From: Selaginella tamariscina
Lineage: Eukaryota; Streptophyta; Lycopodiopsida; Selaginellales; Selaginellaceae
Reading direction: 5' to 3'
NCBI GenBank assembly: GCA_003024785.1
Contig: PUQB01000259.1
Location: 124,001 to 188,000, forward strand
DNA: 64,000 nucleotides
The position numbers were made by a program, and so were the translations under genes. Below the pieces are notes generated by a model. It had not been told where the DNA came from. It made no database searches and was given only the letters and a program-made list of their open reading frames with translations. Position 1 is the stretch's first letter. The number at the start of each line of letters is the position of its first letter. Shown here one piece after another: positions 24,750-36,863 of this stretch.

Positions 24750-26970
24750 TCAAAGTTTGTGGGCCTTGGACAACAGTGTCTTGGTCATGAATGTGTTAGT
24801 CCTTAATACAAGCTTCTTAACTGCTTGTTTATGACTAACCAACTTTGCCCCATAGTTTGTAATCATACAAAGCAATAAATTTCCGAACTTGAGCGAATTT
24901 CGAAGCTCACCTATGAACAATATATAATTAATTAGCTCAGTATCAAATTAACAATAAATAAGAAAAGATCAATACAAATCATAAAATATTCATAATAATT
25001 TGAAAATCGATTAATGAAGTTACTACAAGGACCATGTTAATATCTATAGCAATTTAGCTCAGAAAACAATTCGTGTACAATTAGACATTATTGACGTATA
25101 TTGCGGAGGGAGAGAGAGAGAGTTATGTTAATATCTACTTATGCTCCAAGTGCATAAGTAGACCGTAAACAACTCCACCATCCAGATTAACTTTGGTGTG
25201 TTTAAGATTGTGTTTTAAAACCATAACCATTACCTCGTTCCATGCAAGTATATAGTTTCCACAGAAAAGTTGTTGGCATAGATAAGATACCTATATGAAA
25301 CAGTATCAATATTTAGTTATAAGCATTCTACGGTCAAGACTATATTATAGACATACAGGAATACAATACACATACATATACAGGCATGTATATAACAGCA
25401 ATAAATCACTATGACATATGTTCTGAAGCAGCAGCAGCAGCAACATAACACAACACACACACACACAACCATGTCTGATGGGAAGCTTTCCACGATAATA
25501 CGACATATAAGCTCGCATTGTAAACAGTAACTCCATTATGCATCAAAGGCACCAAAGCAGCCTCCACGAATGCCTTAGAATGCGTTTTACTCGTTTGCAT
25601 AAACTGCTGTTGAGAGTATTCTTGAGGCTGGCTTCTACATATAATAAAATTAGTTCGCAAAACATTAATGCTAATAAATTTTCAGTGCTTCCACCCAGTT
25701 TACAGCATCTTATATATTCGCTAGTCACACACGTATATATACATCATTAGAATGACAATAAGATGTTATGTTAATAGAAAACATGGATATATGTATGTGC
25801 AAAACTAAACAGTATTGTACCACCTGAGTATTTTTACTGTTATGTTAACAAAACATTCAAAATATGCTTACTGTGTGTATGTGTGGTTATATGTGTCTAT
25901 ACTATATACTCACATGCATAATACATAATATGCATGCACAAACACATACAACAAAGTACGTGGATATAGATATGTGTATAAATACATGAACTATAATAAA
26001 TTAAAACTACACTAGGTTAAGCCAACCTCGAGTTCAGCAAGAAGTTTAGGGAGTAAAACGGCCTTAATCACGTTTAACGACCATATGTAGCTCCTGTTAT
26101 CACCCAGAAGTTTAGTGACTAAGTAGAGTGTGACGCATCCTCCAATTCCCAGGGTTTAACGATGTTCAATGCCATGGTTAAGTCCGTAATTGACTCGAAT
26201 ATTCCCAAGTGCTCTTCAATTAAATTGTCTCCTGCTCGCATGTCCAGATTCTGGAATAGTTCCCTCAGTGCTGACGCCTTGCCCAATATCTCTTCAGCAG
26301 GTTTTCGACTACAATATCAAGTACATGAATTGTGCTCTATGTGTCTTATTTTTATCCCATAAATGGATATAGAGACAAATACATAACAGTACAGGTATCT
26401 AGAAGCTTCACTTTGCACAATAAATAGCATAGACTTCACGAAACTACAGATGATTATGTAGTACGCAGGAAATTACACATACTTATGTATTACACGCGAA
26501 AATACACATATTAAACGTGTACATCATAGGGTATAAAGGTCCAATAAAGATAACACTGATATGCATCTCTCTCTCCCTCTCTCTTACATACATCATATAT
26601 ACGCACTATATATGTATATACAAATATATATTAATATATATAGCATACCTTCACTTCAGAGAAATTTCTGCATGCATTTCTGTCGCCATTTTCTGCGGGT
26701 TTTCTTCATGCATAGTATCTTTAACCTCTTGTGCGACATCTTTGACTTCTCGTGAATACTTCTTAAGAAACTCCGGTAGTTCGTCCTAGTCACGTACGTA
26801 GGATCTTACTTCTGCCTTTACTGAATAACAAGATAAATTAAATGATAGAACAGCAAATAAGTAAATCATTAGTTAATAAATAATATAGAATAACTAATAC
26901 CTTGCCCGTAGTCACGTAGGTCGGAACTTAACCCTGGATTACCTTTGAAGTTGTTCTGTCTCTCTCTGGA

Positions 26971-27006
<36 letters not shown>

Positions 27007-27848
27007 CTGTGCATTTCTGAAGAAGCGCGTGTACAGCTCGGTGTACCCAGAAATCGCTGGAGCTTTGCAGAAGATGTTTGCACAGCAATTCTATGTCGGA
27101 AGTTCGAAATCGATCAAATTCAAAGTAAATAAACGTTAATATATCAGCCTGCATTGGGCCGGGCAAAGATTCAATCCACATACAACTGCAAATTGTAATG
27201 TATTAGCACTTCAGCAAAAAACAGTTTAGAGTACATATTCCAAGTTTTAATATATGTGTGTGTGGGGTCTTTATATCTATTTTGTAGGAGGTGATGTTCA
27301 TATAAAACATTTAAAACTGCTGGTTATGTTTATAAATGAATAAATACACTTGTGTTTAGATATTTAACTTACAAGAGTATCATAATGTCACTTATATATT
27401 AAACAACAATATTTTCCAAAAAACAGTGGGGATGTAATCTATAAACAAGCTTTGTATGATGGTATTAAAAAATGTTCAGAAATAAATATATACGATTAGT
27501 CAGTGTGTATATGTATTAGATTAAAAATTAGAATCAATTAAATGATTATTCATAAATATGTACCATATAATGTAAACATAATTTTCTATATTAATAGCAT
27601 ACATTGGCATGTGTATATGATACATCAATGTGTTTAGTGTACATTATACATATATCAAACACACATACACACGTACTTGAACACATTGGGGCCATGTATG
27701 ACTGCGATTTCCTGTGTGAGGAGCTATCTCCATAGCTGCTAAATCAACAAGAGCGAATGCTTCCTGAATCTGCTACCGACGAATTCACATTGTCGATTGA
27801 TCGCCTCGCTCCACCGTCCTGCATCAGATCGCCCAGCCATTGCTCCAT
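24750..27848 (-). CDS. Unidentified multi-exon gene, fullest copy (C)
   Basis: The minus-strand start at 27848 reads MEQWLGDLMQDGGARRSI. Further exons read WIESLPGPMQADILTFIYFE (to about 27185) continuing into SSSDFWVHRAVHALLQK, ELPEFLKKYSREVKDVAQEV (about 26785), GKASALRELFQNLDMRAGD (about 26290) with LEDASHSTYLVTKLLGDNRS nearby, HSKAFVEAALVPLMHNGVTV (about 25590), NYILAWNEVMVMVLKHNLKH (about 25260), and a last exon LKFGNLLLCMITNYGAKLVS ending at TGA 24750-24752. It is predicted to be all-helical and reminiscent of HEAT-type repeat proteins. Single-base losses are visible against copy B (GTGGAA to GTGAA and TTT to TT in exon 1). The last exon weakly resembles the end of FANCD2, not enough to name it. 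Confidence 0.55.
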
Positions 27849-27925
27849 GAACCCTAAACCCTCATCTGCATAGGATATTCCATTAAAGAATATCCTAACC
27901 CCTAACCCTAACCCGAGCCTTAAAA
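27849..27925 (-). promoter_or_regulatory. Telobox and short telomere-like repeats upstream of copy C
   Basis: ACCCTAAACCCT begins three bases outside the start codon. Fifty bases further, at 27890-27918, a run of CCTAACCC units follows. The first is placed like a telobox; the second could be an interstitial telomeric remnant. Confidence 0.5.
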
Positions 27926-28512
27926 CGACGAGTTCTAAATAAGTCTAATTAAAGTATTATTTTTGAAATAAACAATAAAAAATATATTTTATATTAACTT
28001 TGTACGTTGACACGGAGTAGAAGTTTCGTACACATGCTACAGAATGAATAATATTATGTAAAATTTATATAAATAATAAAATATATCTCTACTGATACTT
28101 TTAATATCAATATATACAACAGTTTTTAAAAGCCTTGAGATCTGAAAATAAATTAAATCGAAATATTTTACACCAGAGCATGTACGTGCATGCGTGTGTG
28201 TGTGAGAGAGATTAGTAACGTCGCGTGTATTTTATATTCGTGTGTTTCTCTCTCTCTATATATATATTTTCTATATGTATAACAGTGAAATTTATACAAT
28301 ATATTTATATAAAAAATAATGTATTTTCGTATGATTCGTATAATATATTTACAAGTTTGTAATTGGAATAGGCAATATACACATGTGCAGAATAACGCTT
28401 GTATAACTCAAATTTTTGTAATGTAACTTATATATGCACATGCTATAATATCATATCTTAGTACTAATTTGTCTTAAACATTAATATACATAACTATTAA
28501 TGTGCTTCCATA

Positions 28513-28543
<31 letters not shown>

Positions 28544-28707
28544 AGAGAGAGGAGAGAGAGAGAGAGAAGATATAAGTTCTTGCTTTATTAAATATGCTCT
28601 TGTTAAAAACGATTCAAGCATAATCATTGGGACATCAGCCCCAAAGACTATGGCTATGCGGCAACATATCACTCTCGATAATGATCGGTTCGGATTCAAG
28701 TCAAAAC
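27926..28707. other. Intergenic AT-rich spacer, no gene seen
   Basis: Between copy C and the isopropylmalate dehydratase 3' end. Contains a GA tract at 28521-28567 and short TA runs. Confidence 0.6.
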
Positions 28708-30691
28708 TTACAAGGAGTCTCTACAGTCGGAAACGTAACCTTTGAGCGCGGAAGCCGCTGCAGTGTACGGGGAAGCAAGGTATATCTGAGCCTCCTTGTG
28801 ACCCATCCGACCGGGGAAGTTAGTCTAGACACGCACACCTAATCAAACTAGAGTTTAGTCACAGAAGAGAGACGCTCTTCTGTCGTGTACCTGTGGCTCA
28901 TTCATCCGAGCGTAAGTATCTTTGGGGCCGCCCAAGCACGCTGCACACGATGGAGATGCAGGAGTGTCACAGCCTGCTTCCTCAAATATCTGCACAGGTT
29001 TTCCCGTCTGCTCCCGGCACAGGCAGTGCGTACATGTCCATCCAAACCTATACAAATCACCAGGTAACAAGAAAACAGATATCACTTTCACCTACCTTTT
29101 GAGTTGCAGGAACCAAGAAGGTTGGAACTTTAACCTTTTGTCCCTGCTAATGTCAACCGAGTGAGACATGATTATTGTATTCCAATTGATACTTACGGCT
29201 TGGTTCATTAGCTTGGCAGCAGCAACGAAGTCTTCCGTCTTGTCTCCGGTGCAGGAACCGATGTATACACGATCAATCTTCACGTCTTTGCACTCCCTAG
29301 CCAACGCGCGATTATCCGGGGAATGAGGCTATACATACATAAACACTTGGTGTGTAACAATGTCCAAAGTAGAAATTAAGTTTACCTTTGCCACTACTGG
29401 TTCTAACTTGGATACGTCAATCGGGTATTCCTTTAGGAAGCTGAAACCATATGCCAAAATCAGAGACATGAAGCACACCTACGTTGCACCGGCATCACTG
29501 TATACGGGTTCATACTGCTTATCCGTCTTTCCCTGAAGACACAAAACCATCAGAGATGAAAACTCGTGAATGCTCTTCAGATTACCTCAAGATAACTGGA
29601 AGTCACTTTATCCGCAGGTACGATGCCATTTTTACCTCCGGCCTCGACAGCCATGTTGCAAAGTGTCATCCTCTCTTCCATCTGAGAAATGTAATGTTGT
29701 GAGGCTTAACATACTACCACGTCTCAAGCTCACCGTCATTTTTCTACAGCCGTTCCAACGAACTCCATAGACTTGTAAGTTGCACCAGAGACAGTTATCT
29801 CTGGATGAAAGAATGACAAAGTCAGGTGGAAAACATCCATGCAGACAACCCACCTGCAATATTAAATCTTTGGCTAGCAGATACGGAGGCATTTCTCCAT
29901 CCAGTACAAATCTCAGAGTCCCAGGCACCTACAGAAACGAAGAGAGAAAGGTTAAGTGTGCATGCCATTATTGTTGACAATTGGATACCTTCAGTAGCAG
30001 TTTTCCTGTTAACCGGCATCCGTGTTTCCTATTCCCGTAGCAAATTGTCCAAAGGCTCCGGCGGTGCACGTGTGCCCGTTCCAAACAAAACCTAGCGAAA
30101 GAAAACATTTTCCTAGCAACATACCCACCTCTCCCGGACGACAATGACCTTCCTGAGCGAGTGCAATATGGCAGACTCCCTTATAGAGAGGATTCACCTG
30201 AATACACATCGGAGTTGAAGATGATAGACCACTGTACGCACCTTAAAATCGCTGAGATCGTATGTAATGGTCCGGACTGATGACGATTTTCTCGGGATCC
30301 GGATTAACTGTGTGACAAGAAGAAAGCACGAGAGTTTCACAAGATCGGACCTTGGCGTTGCTGCCGAATTCCCTCTTGAAAATGCCAATGGTACCAGGTC
30401 CACAGACATCATGTGTCATCAAAACGTCTGCTTTCACCCAGACATTCTCGCCCAGAGCTACCTTCGCCTTCTCAGAAGATCGGGCAAAGATTTTCTCCGT
30501 CATCGTCATATCGTGCTTCACCTGGAAAGATCATCGATGTAGAGAGATTTCCGAGAGAACGAATGAGAACTCACCGTGCCCGTAGGCACCGTTGTTTGCT
30601 GCTGCTGAGGCGGAGATGGGGCGGCAGCTGCTCCTTGTCGGCTTTGTCTGTGCTGAGAATGGCGCGAGTGGAGCATCTTGTGAGCGTCCAT
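28708..30691 (-). CDS. IIL1: 3-Isopropylmalate dehydratase large subunit, plastid
   Basis: Aconitase-family enzyme of leucine (and in some plants glucosinolate) biosynthesis; isomerises 2- to 3-isopropylmalate with a [4Fe-4S] cluster. Start at 30691, though an acceptor-like TTTCGCAG just upstream allows an earlier exon. The mature part begins [19 protein letters not shown], then [68 protein letters not shown] text, and the cluster cysteines in YIGSCTG (29250) and [16 protein letters not shown] (28935). It ends [17 protein letters not shown], stop 28708-28710. Several introns are only 46-60 bp (30522-30574 is 53 bp). About 35 residues normally lying between the PDHY segment (about 30262) and DLSDF (about 30250) are absent, and a few bases are missing in the GTDSH segment. 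The copy may be defective or misassembled. Confidence 0.92.
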
Positions 30692-31446
30692 TCCCTGCGA
30701 AATTCAATAACATCATCTTTTATAAAATATATACAACAAAATTATTTTATAATTGCACATGTTAAAAAAATATATTATAAACTTAATCTTCTATAATTTA
30801 TAATTTAAGAGTCAAAATTTAAAACATTGAATAATAAATTATAATAAACATTCTCAACATAAAACTAAAATTTTAATTATTAATTAAACTTTTAAATTTT
30901 AAAAAAAAACATGCTTTTTAATTAAAAGATTTTAAAAATGTAAATGCATATAAATGAGAAGCATTTTAAAAGATAAAATTAATTCATTTTGTTAAACCTC
31001 AACTAATAGGCAGATATAGTTTCCTCTTTATTTTGAGCTGTATATTGGTTTTTTGTATATACTTATAAAAGTTTAAAAACAAGTGCTTATATATTTAATG
31101 GTATTTAAGATAACATTCATAATTATTTCCAGCGGGCACATAATATTTGATGATCTTATCATAAAAAATAAAATTTCTTTTTTTTTTCAAATTTCGATAA
31201 AATACCTAGAGGTGAAGTATTAAGGGCATTTGATGCCCTAGAATATACCAAAGAAAATATTATTCTCGCATATTCTTAGAATATTGCTGCCCGCTTATGT
31301 GCCATTCAAATACAGCTGAGCTGAGTGAGTGCCCCCTTTCTTTATAGGGTTTGCGGAGAGCGGCAAGGCGAGAGTGCGGGCGTGAGGGTTTCTTCACAAA
31401 GATTTTGGAGTGGTATGTGTGTGTGCGTGCGAGTGCGTGCACGTGC

Positions 31447-31480
<34 letters not shown>

Positions 31481-32114
31481 ATTTTCTTTCTTTTGATCAA
31501 CTGGACAAGATTCACATCAAATTCAATCTTAAATACCACATTCCTGTTCATGCGATTACAAAAATTTGGTAGCGTGCGTGCAAATTGAACCAACTTAATC
31601 GAGATTGAGGTAATTAAGTATTAAGAAGTATTTTATTTACATAATAAATTTTACTATATAATATAAAGTATTTGATATTAATTTTTTAGGATATAGTTGA
31701 AACAAGCTTGATTATATGTGCACACATAGACGCTCTAATCTACTTTGATAGCCTGTACTGCCTACTCTGTTTTGCGGGGATGTGTTGCTGCTATTCATCT
31801 AACCAAACATGTATAGACTGTGTGTATATTGTAATTATGTGTCCTGAATAAATTGAAATGAAATTAATTAATCAATTTAGCAACATATATATATATTACA
31901 GAAGATAACACGTTTATACATGTATTATTCATTACATACACTGTGTATATTGTTAATTATGTAACTATGTAACATTAATATACAGAGAACATAGTTAACA
32001 TATGTAACTATGTAACATTAACATACAGAGAACGTATTCTCTCAGTTGGTATATACACTCGTGCATATACAAAGTTAACTTATTTGGTATTTTTTATTGA
32101 TTTTTCATATTAAG
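30692..32114. other. Intergenic spacer with (GT)n-(GA)n tract and a dispersed repeat copy
   Basis: AT-rich to about 31250. A more GC-rich patch at 31320-31430 (GCGGAGAGCGGCAAGGCGAG) is followed by a GT/GA tract at 31417-31480. Bases 31552-31704 are the second copy of the repeat at 22712-22862. No gene is visible. Confidence 0.6.
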
Positions 32115-33339
32115 ATGCCTGTCTCTACGGGCCCGAGCGTACGTGAGTTAAGTACGTAGTCGGTGAGCTTCCAATTGACAAAAAGGAGATGACGACAAAG
32201 ATGAAAACAACGCCACTAATGTGCAAGCCACAATCGACCTCAACAATTTCGTTAATCTTTTGTATGAAAGGATTTCAAGTTGGCCATCCTGAACGACAAA
32301 TTTGTTGTGTTACCAGTACTATTAAATAAACATATTAATATACAAGGAGATAGGCCAATCACGTAAGTGATTGTTACACACATACATAAACTCTATGTAC
32401 ACATAGATACATCCATACATACACATATGCATGCGAATATAACCATGCTTTCCATATTCTAGTGTAAATTATACATAAAGTTGATATTATAGTATGAAAG
32501 GTGAACATATGCAAAATCTCTCTCTCTCTCTCTCGCACGCGCGCACACACACGAAATGCACGCACACACTCACTGGTATATACATATATATATGTGGTAA
32601 GATATATAAATGAATGTAGGTGATAAGTTAGGAGCAGATCCTTTCTTGACACTAAGATTGATGTTATTATTAGGTACTTGATGGTGGGCATTATATGTAT
32701 AGAAAACACTTCTATCTGAGCTTAAAGACGACCCGGCAGTATTAGCCACCATGACAGGAATTGTAAAAATAATTAATGCTCTTCGAGTGGATAATGTTCC
32801 TTGGAAACAAGAACTACAATATCTATACACACACATGTACATAAGTACATACAAATACACACATTAAACATACATACAGATTTAAAACATATTCATACAA
32901 GGATATCAAGGACATGCAACGTATCGAAGGCAAGTTGTTTCCACGATGGTCCTTTCAAAAGCTGGTCAAGAATATTATTCAAGAAATAGTAAATTATAAA
33001 CCTCTCCATTACATAAATTATAAATTATGAACTATAACTGTATTATTTCCCCTTACTGTGGAAGTATGTATTGTTAATATAATTTACATTTCGTTACAGA
33101 GCTTCACAGACATTCGTATGAACAGCCATGCTCTCCAGGAGGCAGCTGAGCAACACATGGTAAAGTTTTTTTTTGATACAAATAATTGTGCGATCCATGC
33201 AAAACGCATCACAATACATGAGAAAGACTTAAGGTTGGCAAAACGATTAAGGAGGGAAATAAAAAAGTCCATTTTAACATTCATTTCATGCATAGTATCT
33301 TGTGAGACTGAAGGGGAAATTCTTAAGTTCATTAGATAA
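32115..33339 (+). CDS. Divergent histone H3-fold protein with a non-histone N-terminal region
   Basis: The last three exons (32703-32836, 32880-32988, 33100-33339) join in one frame through introns of 43 and 111 bp. The 32880 exon reads [20 protein letters not shown] then [10 protein letters not shown], aligning residue for residue with the H3 alpha-N helix. The final exon reads [20 protein letters not shown] then [20 protein letters not shown], the H3 alpha-2 to alpha-3 signature. Loop 1 appears two residues shorter than in canonical H3, and about 25 residues follow the fold. Upstream, 32703-32836 encodes [13 protein letters not shown], which weakly resembles a TFIIS N-terminal domain. An acidic exon (about 32170-32355) reads [19 protein letters not shown] and [20 protein letters not shown]. 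The ATG at 32115 and the link from that exon (phase mismatch, a likely lost base near 32270) are uncertain. It could be CENH3 or a novel H3 variant; no usual H3 tail is present. Confidence 0.72.
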
Positions 33340-34149
33340 ACAAAGTTCAGTATGGTTAATTATATAAATAAATCACTTAAAATAATTAATAATAAATAAA
33401 GAAATTCATTGTCAAGTGTAACCCGTCCCCTAACACTTTATAAACTAATGTTACAGCGACTGTAAGCAAATATTATATGTTCATTGTTGACGTGAGCAAT
33501 ATACATTATCAAGATGTGCATGGGCGTGTGTGTGAGAGAGAGATAGATGTATGTACACACCTTACCTCCATGATTGCTGGGTCCTATAGTAGATTCATTA
33601 GTTCAACCTGCAAAAACACACGTATATAAGGATGAGTTGTTTGATATATTAAATTAAATGTAATATATCTAAAATTAAAAAGGGCACTCTGGAGAGTAAT
33701 GTGTGTAGACTAAATATAGTTCATGAGAGGTCGGATAGTCTTGTGAGGGTCTCTAGTTTGTACGCAGTGGTGCTTAATAATGTAGTATAGGAGTAGGGTT
33801 TGAGACGAGTGACCCATAACATAATACCAATGAGTGAACAAACCAAAAAATTATGCTCCAACTATATGCTTTGGTGAAAGATTCAAAGCAATTTCAAGTG
33901 ATTCGTGAGCAGTTCAACTTGTTCAAGGAACTGTGGGTGGTAAAAGCCAAGTGCTAGATCGTTTTCTTGTTCTGCTTTTTACTAGTAGAGAATCCCTAGA
34001 TGTGATGCCCAGCCCCTGCACCAGACATAACGAGTAGTTCATGCGTGCGTGCGTGTGTGTGCATGTGCGCTCTTATCATGCTTATTCAAAGATAACATAT
34101 GCATATATGACGTATATTCATTGTGTGTGTACATTGTAAGACATATGTG
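33340..34149. other. Spacer, no firm gene
   Basis: Contains a 34-codon frame at 33853-33957 (MLQLYALVKDSKQFQVIREQ) of unknown meaning and a GA run at 33534-33544. Part of it, near 33560-33610, might hold the missing last exon of the neighbouring carboxypeptidase gene, but I could not confirm its motif. Confidence 0.5.
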
Positions 34150-35279
34150 TGTGGACACACCTCTAACGACGACATGAGTAAGCGTTCCAAAGCTTCACCA
34201 GTACCCCGCTACAGCTCCCTTAACGCTCCAAATCTTCCTTTCACTTTTATAAAACTCCTACAAACTAAATGTTAACATATTTAAATAAACCTTAATTAAA
34301 TTGTAATACCTCTTTCCACTCTTCAGAAGAGACCACACGTCTTTGACGTATTGTCCTTGGTATAACAATATTGGAAGCTTAACTAGTAGATCTTCCACCA
34401 TCCACTTTACACTCTGTAAGAAAACGTATTACCATAGCATGTACACATACCACAATGCCCCCCCCCCGAGACACACACACAACATAAATATGAGGTCTGA
34501 AATAGCTGGATGTAATGGTTGTATTTCTATATTCCCCTTCCATTGTTATGCTTCACACACTACTTATTGAGCACAAACGAGCGAGCCTGCATTTCTCATT
34601 ACATCGTGATACCACCAAGTCTACCGTAGTATGTAGACACACGTGTGTGTATCATGATTTACCTTCATTGTATCGTTAGCCATTATCTTTCTGACACGTG
34701 GATTGCAATAGATCCAATGAGCTTCCTCTTCAGCTCCTAATGCTTTCTTCACCTCCCAGGAAAGGATCCAGAAACTCCGCAGGGTTTCAATCTGAGCTTA
34801 ACAAATACATTTGATGTTTTTATGCTGTTTAAACTTAAATTATGATTAATACGACTGTGCATGTGGTACGAAGATGTTGTAAAATACTAGAAAAGAATAC
34901 GGAATACCAAAACACAAACCTGTTGTGGTAAGGTACACTTCTAATACAGTTGCGATACCGGTCACATTCTCTAGCCAGTCCAGCAACTGGGTCCTTGACA
35001 AGTGTGCAGCTTGCCAGTCTTCTTCATTTACAAGTTGGTTGGAGGTTCAATTATATAGGCACTTGCAAAGGAAAAAAGAATGCTGCTTACCTGTATCCAG
35101 GAAAGATTTGCTACCTTCTCCTATAAATCGCATCATGAGATGTCCAAGAGCGGGTACATAGCTTTCACCGGATATATAGAAAGGACGGTTACCAAGTGAA
35201 GGGTTCAATGAAAAAAACATGTAAAGAGCCTCGTAGTTGTCTTTGGAGACTTCTTCCTGGTGTCCATTGCCGTAAATAC

Positions 35280-35310
<31 letters not shown>

Positions 35311-35451
35311 GACAGAGAGAGATGCGTGCAAACTGAAGTGGTTACCTGGTCCGTTGGAATATCCAAATCTTTGTCTGCTATACTGTAGCCGGATCCAACA
35401 GGATTGTCGATGAAAAGAACTCCGACTCTGTGGTTCCATGAGGCCTCGTTC
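34150..35451 (-). pseudogene. Serine carboxypeptidase-like (SCPL50/51 type), N-terminal half missing
   Basis: Secreted alpha/beta-hydrolase family S10. The first recognisable exon starts at 35451 (NEASWNHRVGVLFIDNPVGS), then EEVSKDNYEALYMFFSLNPS and the nucleophile segment PFYISGESYVPALGH near 35160, where three residues usual after GESY (AGK) are lost. RTQLLDWLENVTGIATVLEV follows (about 34990), then EVKKALGAEEEAHWIYCNP (about 34755), LPILLYQGQYVKDVWSLLK (about 34370) with the catalytic Asp region, and VAGYW plus FGTLTHVVVRG (about 34200). The catalytic His exon is not seen. The signal peptide and the oxyanion-hole block (normally about 100 residues) are absent. The gene stops 320 bp from the divergently oriented carboxylesterase, with no room for the missing part. 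Probably a 5'-truncated remnant. Confidence 0.75.
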
Positions 35452-35770
35452 CTGCACATGCACACACATGTACATGCATACGTATATTCGTGTGCATCGA
35501 AATACATATCTTACTTTATCAGTCACATAAATGCACTCACACACACACACACAAACACGATGCTACATTGAATGGTATATAGCATGTAGAAATGCAGAAA
35601 CAAAGCACACAAGTACCCACGCGTTTTAGTTGCATATGTCAACCGAAAAACTATTTAAAAACAAAGAACATAGCATACAAATCTCCATAGACACGTACAA
35701 ATGACGTGAAAACTTGACTTGTAAACTATGCATTGTGAATAAATATCTCTCACTGGCGATTAGACTGGCT

Positions 35771-36863
35771 ATGGCAGAAGACACCAAGGATACGCAGCTC
35801 AAAGGTGTCATCATCCATGTAAATGGCTCATACACCCGGGAATCAATCCCGACACTCCTGCCAAATCCTGACTTCGTGGATGGAGTATCTTCAAAAGACG
35901 AGACCATTGATGAGAAATGCCACCTGTGGGCGAGAGTTTTTCATCCCCACAACGACAACAAGCATTTGCCTCTTTGTACTGTTCTTCCATGGAGGTGGCT
36001 TCCTTGAAGCAAGTGCTGACAATCCAGGTAAATAACTCTCTCTCTCACACACACACATCCTGTATATAACCTTCCAGGTTACCACAAGTTATGTGAGAGC
36101 TTGTGCAAGAAGCTGATGGCCATTGTAGTGTCCGTCAACTACAGGCTAGCACCGGAATACCGTCTACCGGTGGCTTACGAGGACGGCTTCACATCTCTCA
36201 AGTGGCTACAAACAATCGCCAAAGGAGAAACCAGTGTCCCATGGTTGTCTAAACAGGCCGATTTCTCAAGGCTTTTCATTGTGGGAGACAGTGCTGCCGG
36301 AAACATCGCATACCACCTCACAAAGAGAGCTGCTCATAAAGACAATGACTGGTCTGCTCATAATATAATATGTATGCTCTAATATGTATGCTTTCAGGTC
36401 TCCTATGAAACTGGCTGGACAAGTTCTAGTGCAGCCGTTCTTTGGGGGTGTGAAGAGAACTCCGCCGGAACTCGTTGAGTTCGGCCCCAATCAGCTGACG
36501 ACGGAGAAATATGATATATTCTGGAAGTATGCGCTGCCTGAGGTGGACAGGGACCATCCGTTCAGTAATCCGGTTATGGAATTGCCGCAAGCTTTAAACA
36601 ACGTAAACCTTCCAAAGACGTTTGTTGCAATTGGGATTGGGGATCTACTGCAGCAGAGGCAGCTAGAATTTGTCAAAGTGCTGAAAGAGTTTGGGAGTGT
36701 GGAGCAAGTTGTATATGAGAATATGGGACATACGTTTTACATGGCTGAGAGCGAGGAGACAGTGGATCTTCTTGATAAGATTTTCTGTATTTGTAAACAA
36801 GTGAAATACATATATCCTTTCCTTAAGATATTTAATTATATTATTCTTAATTATACAGTATAA
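35771..36863 (+). CDS. Plant carboxylesterase (CXE / HSL family alpha/beta hydrolase)
   Basis: Hydrolyses small ester substrates; related to, but distinct from, the gibberellin receptor GID1. The start at 35771 gives MAEDTKDTQLKGVIIHVNGS. The oxyanion-hole motif FFHGGGFLEAS is at 35980. After a 50-bp intron (36028-36077), VVSVNYRLAPEYRLPVAYED leads to the nucleophile motif VGDSAAGNIAYH (36280). A second 46-bp intron (36352-36397) precedes MKLAGQVLVQPFFGG. The catalytic Asp is in AIGIGDLLQQRQ (36625) and the His in NMGHTFYMAE (36725). A single extra T near 35972 puts HGGGF out of frame. The paralogue at 49.6 kb lacks that T and reads through, so the shift is recent or an error. The last 25 residues are atypically hydrophobic. 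Confidence 0.9.

Noticed and set aside
24750..24910. Possible FANCD2 C-terminus
   Set aside because: Only a loose pattern match in the last exon. The other exons of the gene do not fit FANCD2 and the gene is far too short, so no name was given.
27890..27918. True telomere or chromosome end
   Set aside because: Only a few CCTAACCC units, internal to the window with genes on both sides.
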